Source: Gemmatimonas aurantiaca | GTDB taxonomy: Bacteria > Gemmatimonadota > Gemmatimonadetes > Gemmatimonadales > Gemmatimonadaceae | Reading direction: 5' to 3' | Assembly: GCF_037190085.1 (NCBI RefSeq) | Contig: NZ_JBBCJO010000011.1 | Span: 218,750 to 282,749, forward strand | DNA: 64,000 bases | Part shown: piece after piece, positions 33,934 to 42,906 of the stretch | Position numbering within the stretch: position 1 is the stretch's first letter | Layout: each line of letters begins with the position of its first letter | The notes under the pieces: model-generated | Told to the model about the DNA's origin: nothing | Seen by the model: the letters and a program-made list of their open reading frames with translations, nothing else | The model's database searches: none | Translations under genes and position numbers: made by a program

Positions 33934-35457
33934 ATGACCGACAGGATCCGCACCCGGTTCCTCGTGATTGGCAGCGGGGTCGCCGGTTTACACACCGCCT
34001 GGCGAGCTTCGGCCCACGGAACTGTGACCGTTCTCACCAAGCGCACGCTGTTCGACTCCGCCACTGCCTACGCGCAGGGGGGGATCGCCGCCGCCCTGGG
34101 TGCCGGCGATTCCCCTGAACTGCACCGGGAGGATACGCTGGCTGCCGGCGCGGCGCTGTGCGACCGGGAGGCCGTCCAGGTTCTGGTGGAGGAGGGGCCG
34201 ACCCGCGTCCGGGAGCTCCAGGCGGCCGGCGCCCGGTTCGATCTCGACCCCGACGGCGACTTCAAACTGGGCAAGGAAGCCGCCCATTCTCGCCACCGGA
34301 TCGTCCACGCCAACGGCGACCAGACGGGCGCCGAGGTGGCCCGGACCCTCGTGGAGAAGGTGCGGGAGTCGCCAAATATCGATGTCCGCGAAACGGCCCG
34401 CGTCCTCGACCTGCTGCTCGTGCAGGACGAGGGCGGGGTGCAGTGCGCCGGTGTCCGGGCGTCGATTGCCGGTCGGCCGGTGGAGATCGTGGCCGATGCC
34501 ACGGTGCTGGCCACGGGCGGATGCGGGCAGATCTTCCGGTACACCACGAACCCGCAAGTCGCGACGGGAGACGGGTTTGCGATCGCCCATCGGGCCGGCG
34601 CCCGGCTCGCCGACATGGAATTCGTCCAGTTCCATCCGACAGCGCTGGACACCCCGGAGAACCCGCTGGCGCTCATCTCCGAGGCGGTGCGGGGGGAGGG
34701 GGCGATTCTGTTGAACGCCAAGGGGCAGCGGTTCATGCCCAAGCGTCACCGGCTGGCCGAACTGGCGCCGCGCGACGTGGTGGCCCGGGAGATCTTCCGT
34801 GAGCAGCAGGCCCATGGACGGGTGTTTCTCGACGCGACCAAGATGGGCGCGTCGTTCTTCACGCGCTTTCCGGGCATCTCCCAGCTCTGCAAGGCCCGCG
34901 GCATCGACCCCGCACACGAGCCCATCCCGGTCACCCCTGCCGCACACTACATGATGGGGGGCGTGGTCACCGATCTGGCCGGCCGGTCGAGCCTGGCCCG
35001 GTTGTACGCAGTGGGCGAGGTGGCCCGCACCGGGGTCCATGGGGCCAATCGTCTGGCATCCAACTCGTTGCTGGAGGGGCTGGTGTTTGCCGAACGGGTG
35101 GCGCGCGATCTGCAGCAAACCCCCGAGGATCTGCCCGCTCCCGAGCCGGAGGCCTGGAGCGTGCCCGCGCTCGACGACCGTGGGGCCGCGCAGGTGGCCG
35201 CCGACGAGATCCGGCAGATCATGTGGGACCATGCCAGCATTGCCCGCACCGCGCCCGGTCTCCGGCGCTGCGTGGCCATGCTCCAGCAACTCGGCGAACG
35301 GCTCACCTCGGGCGCCACGGAAGAACGCAATCTGCTCACCACCGCCCAGCTCGTGGCGGAAGCCGCGCTTCTGCGCAAGGAGTCGCGTGGAGGGCACTTC
35401 CGGAGCGATTTTCCCAAGACCCGCCGCAAATGGCAGGGTCGTCACATCACCTGGTAG
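33934..35457 (+). CDS. nadB: L-aspartate oxidase NadB
   Basis: 507 aa from the ATG at 33934. It oxidises L-aspartate to iminoaspartate with FAD, the first step of de novo NAD synthesis. FAD-binding VIGSGVAGLHTAW at the N-terminus, TAYAQGGIAAAL, AAHSRHRIVHANGDQTG, ATGGCGQIFRYTTNP, MEFVQFHPTAL, and C-terminal AAHYMMGGVVTDLAGRSSL and GANRLASNSLLEGLVFA are all family blocks. It is followed 31 bases later by nadA, forming the nadBAC operon. Confidence 0.96.
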   Translation: MTDRIRTRFLVIGSGVAGLHTAWRASAHGTVTVLTKRTLFDSATAYAQGGIAAALGAGDSPELHREDTLAAGAALCDREAVQVLVEEGPTRVRELQAAGARFDLDPDGDFKLGKEAAHSRHRIVHANGDQTGAEVARTLVEKVRESPNIDVRETARVLDLLLVQDEGGVQCAGVRASIAGRPVEIVADATVLATGGCGQIFRYTTNPQVATGDGFAIAHRAGARLADMEFVQFHPTALDTPENPLALISEAVRGEGAILLNAKGQRFMPKRHRLAELAPRDVVAREIFREQQAHGRVFLDATKMGASFFTRFPGISQLCKARGIDPAHEPIPVTPAAHYMMGGVVTDLAGRSSLARLYAVGEVARTGVHGANRLASNSLLEGLVFAERVARDLQQTPEDLPAPEPEAWSVPALDDRGAAQVAADEIRQIMWDHASIARTAPGLRRCVAMLQQLGERLTSGATEERNLLTTAQLVAEAALLRKESRGGHFRSDFPKTRRKWQGRHITW

Positions 35458-35488
35458 CACCACCGGCCGCATCGGTCCATATCGCTCC

Positions 35489-36499
35489 ATGACGATTCTC
35501 GAAGCGCACTACGATCCCGCTCTGGCGCAGGAGATCCGCGATCTCGCGAAGTCCCGCAACGCGGTGATCCTGGCTCACAACTACGAACGTCCGGAAATCC
35601 AGGACGTGGCCGACTATGTCGGGGACTCGCTCGGCCTGTCGCGGGAAGCCGCCAAGACCGAAGCCGACGTCATCGTGTTCTGCGGCGTGCATTTCATGGC
35701 GGAAACGGCGGCCATTCTCTCGCCGACGAAGACCGTGCTGCTGCCCGATCTCGCCGCCGGCTGTTCCCTCGCCAGCACCATCGACGGGGAACAGCTCGAG
35801 GCCTGGAAGGCCGAACATCCGGGCGCGGTGGTGGTGGCCTACGTGAACACCACGGCCGAAGTGAAGGCACAGAGCGATTACTGCTGCACGTCGGGCAACG
35901 CGGTCGATGTCATCAACGCCATTCCGCGCGACCGGGAGATCCTGTTCCTTCCCGACATGTTCCTCGGCGCCCATGTGCGTCGCGAAACGGGACGCGACAA
36001 CATCCACGTATGGATGGGTGAGTGCCACGTGCACGCAGGCATCGATCCGGAACACATCTCGCACACGCGGGCGCAACATCCGGGTGCGGAGTTCCTGATC
36101 CATCCGGAGTGCGGATGTGCCACACCGGTGGTGGAGGCCATCAGCGCCGGCGCGGTGAGTCCGGACAATGTGCACATCCTCTCCACCGAAGGGATGATCA
36201 AGCGGCCGCAGCAGACCGAACAGGACACGTTCATCGTGGCCACCGAGATCGGCATCCTGCATCGCCTGCGTCGCGAGAATCCGTCCAAGCGCTTCATCGC
36301 CGCGAACGACCGCGCGCAGTGCACGTACATGAAGGTGACCACGCTGCCCAAGGTGCGGGACGCGCTGCTGCACATGCAGCATCACATCACCGTGCCCGCC
36401 GATGTGGCGGCGCGGGCCCGCATCGCGATCGAGCGCATGGTCTCGATCGGCGGCAACACCGGTGTCAGTCCCTTCGGCCCCCAGGATCCCGGCGAATGA
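35489..36499 (+). CDS. nadA: Quinolinate synthase NadA
   Basis: 336 aa. It condenses iminoaspartate with dihydroxyacetone phosphate to quinolinate using a [4Fe-4S] cluster. Visible blocks: ILAHNYERPEIQDVADYVGDS, CGVHFMAETAAILSP, SDYCCTSGNAV, GECHVHAGI, HPECGCATPV and DRAQCTYMKVTTLPKV, with the three cluster cysteines in the second-half motifs. The stop overlaps the nadC start (ATGA at 36496-36499). Confidence 0.96.
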   Translation: MTILEAHYDPALAQEIRDLAKSRNAVILAHNYERPEIQDVADYVGDSLGLSREAAKTEADVIVFCGVHFMAETAAILSPTKTVLLPDLAAGCSLASTIDGEQLEAWKAEHPGAVVVAYVNTTAEVKAQSDYCCTSGNAVDVINAIPRDREILFLPDMFLGAHVRRETGRDNIHVWMGECHVHAGIDPEHISHTRAQHPGAEFLIHPECGCATPVVEAISAGAVSPDNVHILSTEGMIKRPQQTEQDTFIVATEIGILHRLRRENPSKRFIAANDRAQCTYMKVTTLPKVRDALLHMQHHITVPADVAARARIAIERMVSIGGNTGVSPFGPQDPGE

Positions 36500-37455
36500 C
36501 CTCCTTCCACCCGCCCCTGCGTCCGACGCCCCCACACGGGACCCCCGTGTCGCAGCCCCGGACCATCACGCCGCTCGATGTGCGGGCGGTGTCGACCACG
36601 ACACCCGGTTTCCCGCTCACGGCGGCACAGGTGACGGCGCAGGTCCGGGTGGCGTTGCAGGAAGACGAAGCCTTCAACGACGTGTCCACGCTCGCCACGG
36701 TGATGAGCGACCGGCATGTGCGCGCGGCCATCGTCGCCCGTCGCGATGGGGTGATTGCCGGTGTGGCGATGGCCGTGGAAGCGTTTCGGCAGCTCGACAA
36801 CGCGGTGACCATCCGGGTGGAGGCGGAAGACGGTACGATGGTGAGCGCCGGCGCGCCCGTGCTGGCACTCACCGGACATGCCCGGGGCATGCTCTCGGCC
36901 GAACGTACCGCGCTCAACTATCTGCAGCATCTCTCGGGCATCGCCACCCTCGCCTGCCGTTTCGTGCAGGCCATCGAGGGCACGTCGGCGAAGATTCTCG
37001 ATACGCGCAAGACGCTGCCCGGCTGGCGCGCCCTCGAGAAGTACGCGGTGCGCATGGGTGGCGGCACGAACCACCGCATGGATCTGCGCAGTGGGGTGCT
37101 GATCAAGGACAATCATCTCGCGTCCATCGGCGGCGACATCGGCATGGCCGTGTCCCGTGCGCGTCAGCTCGCGATGCCCGGCACGCCCATTCAGGTGGAG
37201 TGTGACACGCTGGAGCAGGTCGAGGCGGCCCTCGACGCCGGCGCCGACTGGATCCTGCTCGACAACATGTCGCTGGAGATGCTGCGTGCCGCGGTGGCGT
37301 TGTGTCGTGACCGCGCGGTCACCGAGGCCTCCGGTGGGGTGACCCTCGAAACAGTCCGGTCGATTGCCGAGACCGGCGTGGATCGCATTTCCGTTGGCGC
37401 GATCACCCATTCGGCGCCCGCGCTCGATCTCGGACTCGATTTCGACGGGCTCTGA
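36496..37455 (+). CDS. nadC: Nicotinate-nucleotide pyrophosphorylase NadC
   Basis: 319 aa. It converts quinolinate and PRPP to nicotinate mononucleotide, CO2 and PPi. An N-terminal proline-rich extension of about 35 residues precedes the usual start of homology. Family blocks: LSAERTALNYLQHLSGIAT, ILDTRKTLPGWRALEKYAV, GGTNHRMDLRSGVLIKDNH, VEVD-type VECDTLEQVEAAL, and C-terminal EASGGVTLETVRSIAETGVD, ISVGAITHS. It is translationally coupled to nadA and ends 2 bases before the next gene. Confidence 0.96.
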   Translation: MTSFHPPLRPTPPHGTPVSQPRTITPLDVRAVSTTTPGFPLTAAQVTAQVRVALQEDEAFNDVSTLATVMSDRHVRAAIVARRDGVIAGVAMAVEAFRQLDNAVTIRVEAEDGTMVSAGAPVLALTGHARGMLSAERTALNYLQHLSGIATLACRFVQAIEGTSAKILDTRKTLPGWRALEKYAVRMGGGTNHRMDLRSGVLIKDNHLASIGGDIGMAVSRARQLAMPGTPIQVECDTLEQVEAALDAGADWILLDNMSLEMLRAAVALCRDRAVTEASGGVTLETVRSIAETGVDRISVGAITHSAPALDLGLDFDGL

Positions 37456-37457
37456 GC

Positions 37458-38411
37458 ATGCCGGTTCGTCTGCCTCCGCTCACCGAGCGTCCGATTCGCA
37501 TTCTGCTCGAGGGATTGGTCGACTACGCCGGTCTCTATCCGCCGGCCGCGCTCACCATGCCGGTCGCGGTGCGCAACTATGCGCACTATCGGGCCGGCGG
37601 CAACGGCTGGGTGCTCGGCCGGTTCGTGTGTCCGGCCACGGCGCTCGAAACTTTCTCCGAACTGGCCGATCCGCTGCTGCCGCGTGACGCCGGCGCGATT
37701 CCGTGGCGTCTGTCGGTCACCGGCTCGGGCGACATCGCCGCGGACATGGTGGCCATCGCCGCCTTCAACGAGCGGCATCGGGTGTGCTTCGACGAATGCG
37801 GCGCGATTGTCGATTGTTACGAGGCGAAGGCCGAGACGGCGGATGATGTGGCCCGCATCCATGCCACCGTGCCACGTGAGCTGCTCACCTACATCGAAGT
37901 GCCGCTCGACGATCGTGTGGACGCGCTGATCGAAGCGATCGCGCTCACCGGCCGACGGGCCAAGATGCGCACCGGCGGCACCATCGCCACCGCGTTTCCG
38001 CCGGCTTCACGCATCGTCGCATTCCTGCGCGCCTGTCTCGCGCACCATGTCGTCGCCAAGGCCACGGCCGGATTGCATCATCCCCTGCGTGGCGACTATC
38101 GCCTCACGTACGACCAGGATGCGCCCCTCGGTCGGATGTTCGGCTTCGTCAACGTGCTGCTCGCGGCCGCGGTGCTCGCCGATGGTGGCACCGAGGCCGA
38201 CGCCATCGCGTTGCTGGAAGAATCCGACGCCGGACACCTCGTGCTGGATGACGCCACCGTGCAGTGGCAGAGCGAGCCGGGCGCCGGGCCGCGAGGGGTG
38301 CAGATCGACCGGCATACGTTGCAGCGCGTGCGCGATCGCGTGCTCGTGGGGATCGGTTCCTGTTCCTTCACCGAACCCGTCGACGAATCGCGCGCGTTGG
38401 GCTGGTTGTAG
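37458..38411 (+). CDS. Conserved-looking 317-aa protein of unknown function in the NAD operon
   Basis: Starts 2 bases after the nadC stop, so it is almost certainly co-transcribed. No signal peptide or membrane segment. Notable segments are VDYAGLYPPAALTMPVAV near residue 21, LGRFVCPATALETF, TYIEVPLDDRVDALIEAI, KMRTGGTIATAFPPASRIV, and the histidine-rich KATAGLHHPLRGDYRLTYD. The alternation of strands and helices suggests an alpha/beta fold, possibly a barrel. No known family is recognised. Its place between nadC and fumarylacetoacetase hints at aromatic-amino-acid or kynurenine-related metabolism, but that is only context. Confidence 0.8.
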   Translation: MPVRLPPLTERPIRILLEGLVDYAGLYPPAALTMPVAVRNYAHYRAGGNGWVLGRFVCPATALETFSELADPLLPRDAGAIPWRLSVTGSGDIAADMVAIAAFNERHRVCFDECGAIVDCYEAKAETADDVARIHATVPRELLTYIEVPLDDRVDALIEAIALTGRRAKMRTGGTIATAFPPASRIVAFLRACLAHHVVAKATAGLHHPLRGDYRLTYDQDAPLGRMFGFVNVLLAAAVLADGGTEADAIALLEESDAGHLVLDDATVQWQSEPGAGPRGVQIDRHTLQRVRDRVLVGIGSCSFTEPVDESRALGWL

Positions 38412-38435
38412 CGCCGTGGGCTGGTTGTCGCGCCG
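38398..38435. repeat. 19-bp direct duplication spanning a stop codon
   Basis: The 19 bases at 38398-38416 (including the TAG stop of the 317-aa gene) are repeated at 38417-38435 with one difference (a to c) that changes the repeated stop to a sense codon. A recent local duplication at the 3' end of the gene. Confidence 0.75.
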
Positions 38436-38499
38436 GCAGATGTGGATCCCGTAGACTCCATCGTTTCGTTCGCCTTTTTCTCTCTCTGATGTCGTGCTG

Positions 38500-39807
38500 A
38501 TGTCGCCGTCTTTGCCCCGCCAATCCTGGGTCGTTTCCGCCAACGGTCACGCCGATTTCCCGCTGCAGAATCTGCCGTTTGGTGTGTTCCGTCGTGCGGG
38601 GACCACCGAAGCGCCGCGCGTGGGCGTGGCCATCGGTGACGAGATTCTCGACATCCCGGCCTGTGCGGCCGCGGAGCTTTTCACCCCGTTCGGTGACGAG
38701 GTCCAGCAGGCGGCGCGTGCCTGCGCCTCCGCATCGCTCAACGCCCTGATGGCCCTGGGTGGTGCCGCCCGCCGCGCGCTCCGCGATGCGCTCACCACAC
38801 TGCTGGCCAGCGAAGTGAACACGAACGTGCGGCAGATCGAGCAGTACGCACTCGTCTCGCAGTCGGCGGCCGAGCTCTTTCTGCCGGTGCAGGTGGGTGA
38901 CTACACCGACTTCTACGCGTCGGTGCATCACGCCACCAACGTGGGTTCGATGTTCCGCCCCGACAATCCGCTGCTGCCCAACTACAAATGGGTGCCCATC
39001 GGCTATCATGGACGCGCGTCGAGTCTGGTGGTGTCGGGCACGCCCATCATGCGTCCATCCGGTCAGCGCAAAGGCCCCAACGATGCCGAGCCCACCGTGG
39101 GGCCCTGCCGTCTGTTCGACTACGAACTCGAACTCGGTGCATTCGTGGGAACGGGTAACGCCCTCGGGACGACCATCCCGATCGCCGAAGCGGAATCGCA
39201 TCTCTGGGGCTATTGCCTGCTCAACGATTGGTCGGCGCGTGATATCCAGAGCTGGGAATATCAGCCACTCGGTCCGTTTCTGGCGAAGAACTTCGCGAGC
39301 ACCATCGGCGCGTGGGTGGTGACGCCCGAAGCACTCGAACCGTTCCGGGCGCCGCTCGCCCCGCGCGCGGAGGGGGATCCGGCTCCGTTGCCGTATCTCA
39401 CCGACGCCGGCGACCGGGCCCGCGGCGGACTCGCGCTCACGGTCGAGGCATGGCTGCGTACCCCGCGCATGCGCGAGGCGAACGAACCCGCCGTACGCAT
39501 TTCGCAGGGCAGCAGCCTCGATCTGTATTGGAGCTTTGCCCAGATGCTGGCCCATCACGCGAGTGGTGGGTGCAACATGCGTCCCGGCGATCTGCTGGGC
39601 AGCGGCACGATCTCCGGGCCCGCCCGGGAGAGCCGGGGCTGCCTGCTCGAACTCACGTGGCGGGGGGCCGAGCCGCTCACACTGCCCAACGGCGAGACGC
39701 GCGGTTTCCTCGAAGCCGGCGACGAACTCTCCATCTCGGCCTGGGCCGAAGGGAAGGGGTCGGTGCGGATCGGGTTCGGCCGGTGCACGGGGCAGGTGGT
39801 CGGCTGA
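38500..39807 (+). CDS. fahA: Fumarylacetoacetase
   Basis: 435 aa from the ATG at 38500. It hydrolyses fumarylacetoacetate to fumarate and acetoacetate, the last step of tyrosine/homogentisate breakdown. The N-terminal SH3-like domain is followed by the catalytic FAH fold: VGDYTDFYASVHHATNVGSM with the catalytic histidine, NYKWVPIGYHGRASSLVVSG, DYELELGAFVG with metal-binding acids, and LLNDWSARDIQSWEYQPLGPFLAKNF. Length and motifs are complete. The other homogentisate-pathway genes are not in the window; it is downstream of the NAD genes with a 90-base gap. Confidence 0.95.
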   Translation: MSPSLPRQSWVVSANGHADFPLQNLPFGVFRRAGTTEAPRVGVAIGDEILDIPACAAAELFTPFGDEVQQAARACASASLNALMALGGAARRALRDALTTLLASEVNTNVRQIEQYALVSQSAAELFLPVQVGDYTDFYASVHHATNVGSMFRPDNPLLPNYKWVPIGYHGRASSLVVSGTPIMRPSGQRKGPNDAEPTVGPCRLFDYELELGAFVGTGNALGTTIPIAEAESHLWGYCLLNDWSARDIQSWEYQPLGPFLAKNFASTIGAWVVTPEALEPFRAPLAPRAEGDPAPLPYLTDAGDRARGGLALTVEAWLRTPRMREANEPAVRISQGSSLDLYWSFAQMLAHHASGGCNMRPGDLLGSGTISGPARESRGCLLELTWRGAEPLTLPNGETRGFLEAGDELSISAWAEGKGSVRIGFGRCTGQVVG

Positions 39808-39846
39808 CGGCCCGTCGCCGATGGACGCTCCGTTGGCATCTCAGTG

Positions 39847-39882
39847 GCTGTCTCCGTTGCTGTCTCCGTTGCTGTCTCCGTG
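39847..39882. repeat. Three tandem 12-bp repeats upstream of the response regulator
   Basis: Three copies of gctgtctccgtt (last ends g), preceded by a degenerate fourth copy. They lie between fumarylacetoacetase and the response-regulator gene, about 65 bases before its start. Confidence 0.8.
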
Positions 39883-39947
39883 ACCACGCTGTGACACTGC
39901 CGCCCGCTCCGCTTCCATCGATTCCGCTTCTGCCGTAGCTTGCCCCC

Positions 39948-40643
39948 ATGCGTCCCGACCTCATCCGCGTCGTCCTCGTCGACGATCACCAGATCGTACG
40001 TGCCGGACTGAAGGCCGTCCTCTCCACCGCCAAGGACATCACCGTCGTGGGCGAGGGAGGGAGTGGCAAGGACGCGCTCGCGCTGGCCGAGCGACTCGAT
40101 CCGCATGTGATCGTGATGGATCTCTCCATGCCCGACATGGACGGACTGACGGCCACCCGCGAATTGCAGAAGGTGAACGCCAATCGGGTGCAGCCGGTGG
40201 ACGAGCCGGTCACGCGGCGTGTGCTGGTGCTCACCATGCACACGGAAGACGAACATCTCGTGGCGCTGCTCGAGGCCGGGGCCGGTGGGTACCTGCTCAA
40301 GTCGGTGGCCGATCGTGAGCTCGTGGACGCGGTGCGCACCGTCGCCGCGGGCGATGTGTACGTGCAGCCCTCGGCGGCCCGCGCCCTCGCGCGCGGACTG
40401 GCCAAACGCGAAGGACACGCCGAGGAACGCGCACGCTTCGAGAAGCTCACCGACCGCGAGCAGGTGGTGCTGAAGATGGTGGCCGAAGGGTACACCGCGC
40501 CGGAGATCGGTGAGCATCTCACGATCTCACCCAAGACGGTCGACACGTACAAGCAGCGCATCGGCGAGAAGCTGGGGCTCACACATCGAACCGACTACGT
40601 GAAGTTCGCGCTCAAGCTCGGACTGCTGAAGAACGACGTCTGA
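39948..40643 (+). CDS. Orphan NarL/FixJ-family response regulator
   Basis: 231 aa. Receiver domain with acidic pair Asp12-Asp13, phosphoacceptor Asp58 in VIVMDLSMPDMDG, and YLLKSV with the conserved lysine; an insertion (NRVQPVDEPVTR) lengthens the loop after helix 3. C-terminal LuxR helix-turn-helix (LTDREQVVLKMVAEGY, SPKTVDTYKQRIGEKLGL). No histidine kinase is encoded next to it, so the partner is elsewhere. It differs from the hydrogenase regulator in linker length and loop insertion. Confidence 0.92.
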   Translation: MRPDLIRVVLVDDHQIVRAGLKAVLSTAKDITVVGEGGSGKDALALAERLDPHVIVMDLSMPDMDGLTATRELQKVNANRVQPVDEPVTRRVLVLTMHTEDEHLVALLEAGAGGYLLKSVADRELVDAVRTVAAGDVYVQPSAARALARGLAKREGHAEERARFEKLTDREQVVLKMVAEGYTAPEIGEHLTISPKTVDTYKQRIGEKLGLTHRTDYVKFALKLGLLKNDV

Positions 40644-40677
40644 TGCATCGGGGAACGTGTCGCGAGCGCACATCCTG

Positions 40678-40899
40678 ATGTCGGCGCGCTGTCATCTCGA
40701 GCGGGTGGCGTTGTACACCCGGGACGCGGCCACCCTGCCACCGGTGTCCGGGCCACCGCTGAATCCCATGATGCATCAAGCGACGCATCAGGCCGCCGAG
40801 CTGTGCGAGTATTGCGCGTCGCCGCACCTCGAGTGGCGCAAGTGCAAGCAGGTCTGCGGCGCCTGCGGACAGATCAACCGGAGTTGTGCGGATCTGTAG
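40678..40899 (+). CDS. Small zinc-ribbon-like protein
   Basis: 73 aa from the ATG at 40678; a GTG at 40657 or an ATG around 40768 are alternative starts. The C-terminal 35 residues carry C-x2-C (CEYC), then KCKQVCGACGQINRSC, i.e. six cysteines arranged like a zinc ribbon. The N-terminal part is unremarkable. The short spacing after the response regulator suggests co-transcription. Function unknown; nucleic-acid or protein binding is typical for such ribbons. Confidence 0.6.
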   Translation: MSARCHLERVALYTRDAATLPPVSGPPLNPMMHQATHQAAELCEYCASPHLEWRKCKQVCGACGQINRSCADL

Positions 40900-40905
40900 G
40901 ACGCG

Positions 40906-42756
40906 TCAGGGCGTACGCAGCGCCTTTTCCTGCTCCTGCCTCACCAGACTCCACGCCGGCAACGGCGGCACCACGACCTCGAGCAGCGCGTCCACCGACG
41001 CATATCCCCCATCGGTGCGCACCTGGGCAGCGACGCTGCGACGCAGGTCGTCGATGGTGGCGCCCACACTGCCGTCCAGCTCGGCATGATGGGCGCGGAA
41101 CCGCCGGCCCGATTGCAGGCAGAACAGCTCCGTCAGGGCGATCTCGCGAGTGCAGGCGGCCGCACCTCGCTCGTCGATGAGACGCTGGGTGCGCGCCAGC
41201 GTGGTGGTGCGCGCATACAGCTCCATAGCCATGTCCGCGAGACGCTCCACCACGAGTTGCCGGTTCAGAATTTCCTTGCGGTGTTTCGTGATGGCATCCT
41301 GTGTGGCCTTGGCCAGCTCGGCCGCATGTTTCTCCACGTAGGTCACATGCTTGCGGAATCCCGCATACCAGGCGGCTTCGAACCGGTCGCGTTTGCCCAG
41401 TGCGGTCTTGACGCGATCGGCGGCGTAGCTCGAAACGAGCACCCAGTTCTGGATGGGATTGCGCAGCGCGCCGGCAATTTCCTTGAGTTCCTCGGCGGGT
41501 CCCTGGATGCCATTGAGGCCCACGAAGAGACGCAGGATCTCGTTGGCGCCCTCGAAGATGCGGTTGATGCGGGCATCGCGCAGATACCGTTCGTATGGCC
41601 AGGGCTTCACGAACCCGCGGCCGCCGGCGAGCTGCACGAGCTCATCGGCCGTGCGCCACACGAGATCGCTGGCGAAGACCTTCGCGCACGCCGCTTCGAG
41701 CGCCACGTCCACTTCGTCTCCGTCCATCGCGGCGGCGAGCGCACCCACCATCGATTCGGCGGCGTAGGTCTCACTGGCAATCGTGGCCATCTTGCGCTGC
41801 GTGATTTCGAAGCTGGCCAGCGGTCCGCCGAATTGTGTGCGCGCCTCGGCGTACCGTGCGAACTCCCCCAGCAGCCGTTTGCTGCCCTGCATGCATCCCG
41901 AGGCCAGCGACAGACGGCCGCCGTTGAGCGCGTTCACGGCCACGCGGAACCCCTTGCCCACCTCGCCCAGCACGTGATCGTCGGGCACGAAGAGATTCTC
42001 GTACACGAGCTCCGCCTGGGTGGAACCGCGGATGCCGAGCTTGCGCACGGTGCCGTCGACACGGAATCCCGGCATGTCGGGACGGATGATGAATGCCGTG
42101 GGACGCTGCACGATCTCGCCATTGCGCTCGATGGGCGTCTGCGCGAAGGTGGCGATCACCCCGGCGCGCTGTCCGTTGCCGATCCAGTGCTTGCGGCCGT
42201 TCAGAATCCAGCCTGTGCCATCGGGGCTGCGTTCGGCGCGCGAGACGATGTGCTGCGCATCGGAGCCCGTCTCCGGTTCGGTGAGCGCGTACGCCGCGAG
42301 CGTTTCCCCGCGCGCCAGCATGGGCAGATAGCGCTGCTTCTGGGCATCGGTGCCGGCAATGACCAGCGCCTTGCTGCCCAGACCGCAGTGCACGCCGATG
42401 AGCACACCCAGTGACGCATCGATGGCGGCCACGGCGCCGAACACCCGGGCATACGCGCTCGCCGACAATCCGAGTCCGCCGTATTCCTTCGGAATGCTGA
42501 TGGCCAGGAGACCGCATGCGGCGAAGGCCTGGATCACGGGCTCGTCGATGAATTCCTGTTCGTCGAACCGTCGCGAATCGATCAGACCGCTCGTGACCAT
42601 CTCGTTGAGCGCGTCCACCAGACGTCGCACCGTGCGGGCTTCATCGGGATCGCGCACGTCGAGCGGTGCGGGATAGGGAAGCAGCAGCGCTTCGTTGATG
42701 TTCCCCGTGAAGAGATCGCGCAGGAACGACGGCTTGATGGCGGCGGGAGCAGACAT
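40906..42756 (-). CDS. Acyl-CoA dehydrogenase (long-chain, ACAD9/VLCAD-like)
   Basis: 616 aa from the ATG at 42756, longer than the common 380-aa dehydrogenases because of a C-terminal helical extension of about 180 residues as in VLCAD/ACAD9 or FadE-type enzymes. FAD and substrate motifs: ISIPKEYGGLGLSASAYARV, AYALTEPETGSDA, GWILNGRKHWIGNG, then QLAGGRGFVKPWPYERYLRDARINRIFEGANEI (in two parts), where the Glu of FEGANEI is the candidate catalytic base. It oxidises acyl-CoA to enoyl-CoA, passing electrons to ETF. No fatty-acid operon partner is adjacent. Confidence 0.93.
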   Translation of the reverse strand: MSAPAAIKPSFLRDLFTGNINEALLLPYPAPLDVRDPDEARTVRRLVDALNEMVTSGLIDSRRFDEQEFIDEPVIQAFAACGLLAISIPKEYGGLGLSASAYARVFGAVAAIDASLGVLIGVHCGLGSKALVIAGTDAQKQRYLPMLARGETLAAYALTEPETGSDAQHIVSRAERSPDGTGWILNGRKHWIGNGQRAGVIATFAQTPIERNGEIVQRPTAFIIRPDMPGFRVDGTVRKLGIRGSTQAELVYENLFVPDDHVLGEVGKGFRVAVNALNGGRLSLASGCMQGSKRLLGEFARYAEARTQFGGPLASFEITQRKMATIASETYAAESMVGALAAAMDGDEVDVALEAACAKVFASDLVWRTADELVQLAGGRGFVKPWPYERYLRDARINRIFEGANEILRLFVGLNGIQGPAEELKEIAGALRNPIQNWVLVSSYAADRVKTALGKRDRFEAAWYAGFRKHVTYVEKHAAELAKATQDAITKHRKEILNRQLVVERLADMAMELYARTTTLARTQRLIDERGAAACTREIALTELFCLQSGRRFRAHHAELDGSVGATIDDLRRSVAAQVRTDGGYASVDALLEVVVPPLPAWSLVRQEQEKALRTP

Positions 42757-42906
42757 GGATCGGCGACGAAGGAGCACGAAGGCCCGGCGACAGCCGGTGA
42801 CGGATGGAAGGAAGAGCGGGCAGGTCGAAACGAACAGCGGGACACCCGTCGTTGCCGAGGATGCCCCGCTGTTCAAGATAGCGGTCGAGAACCGCTGCTG
42901 TGTGCC

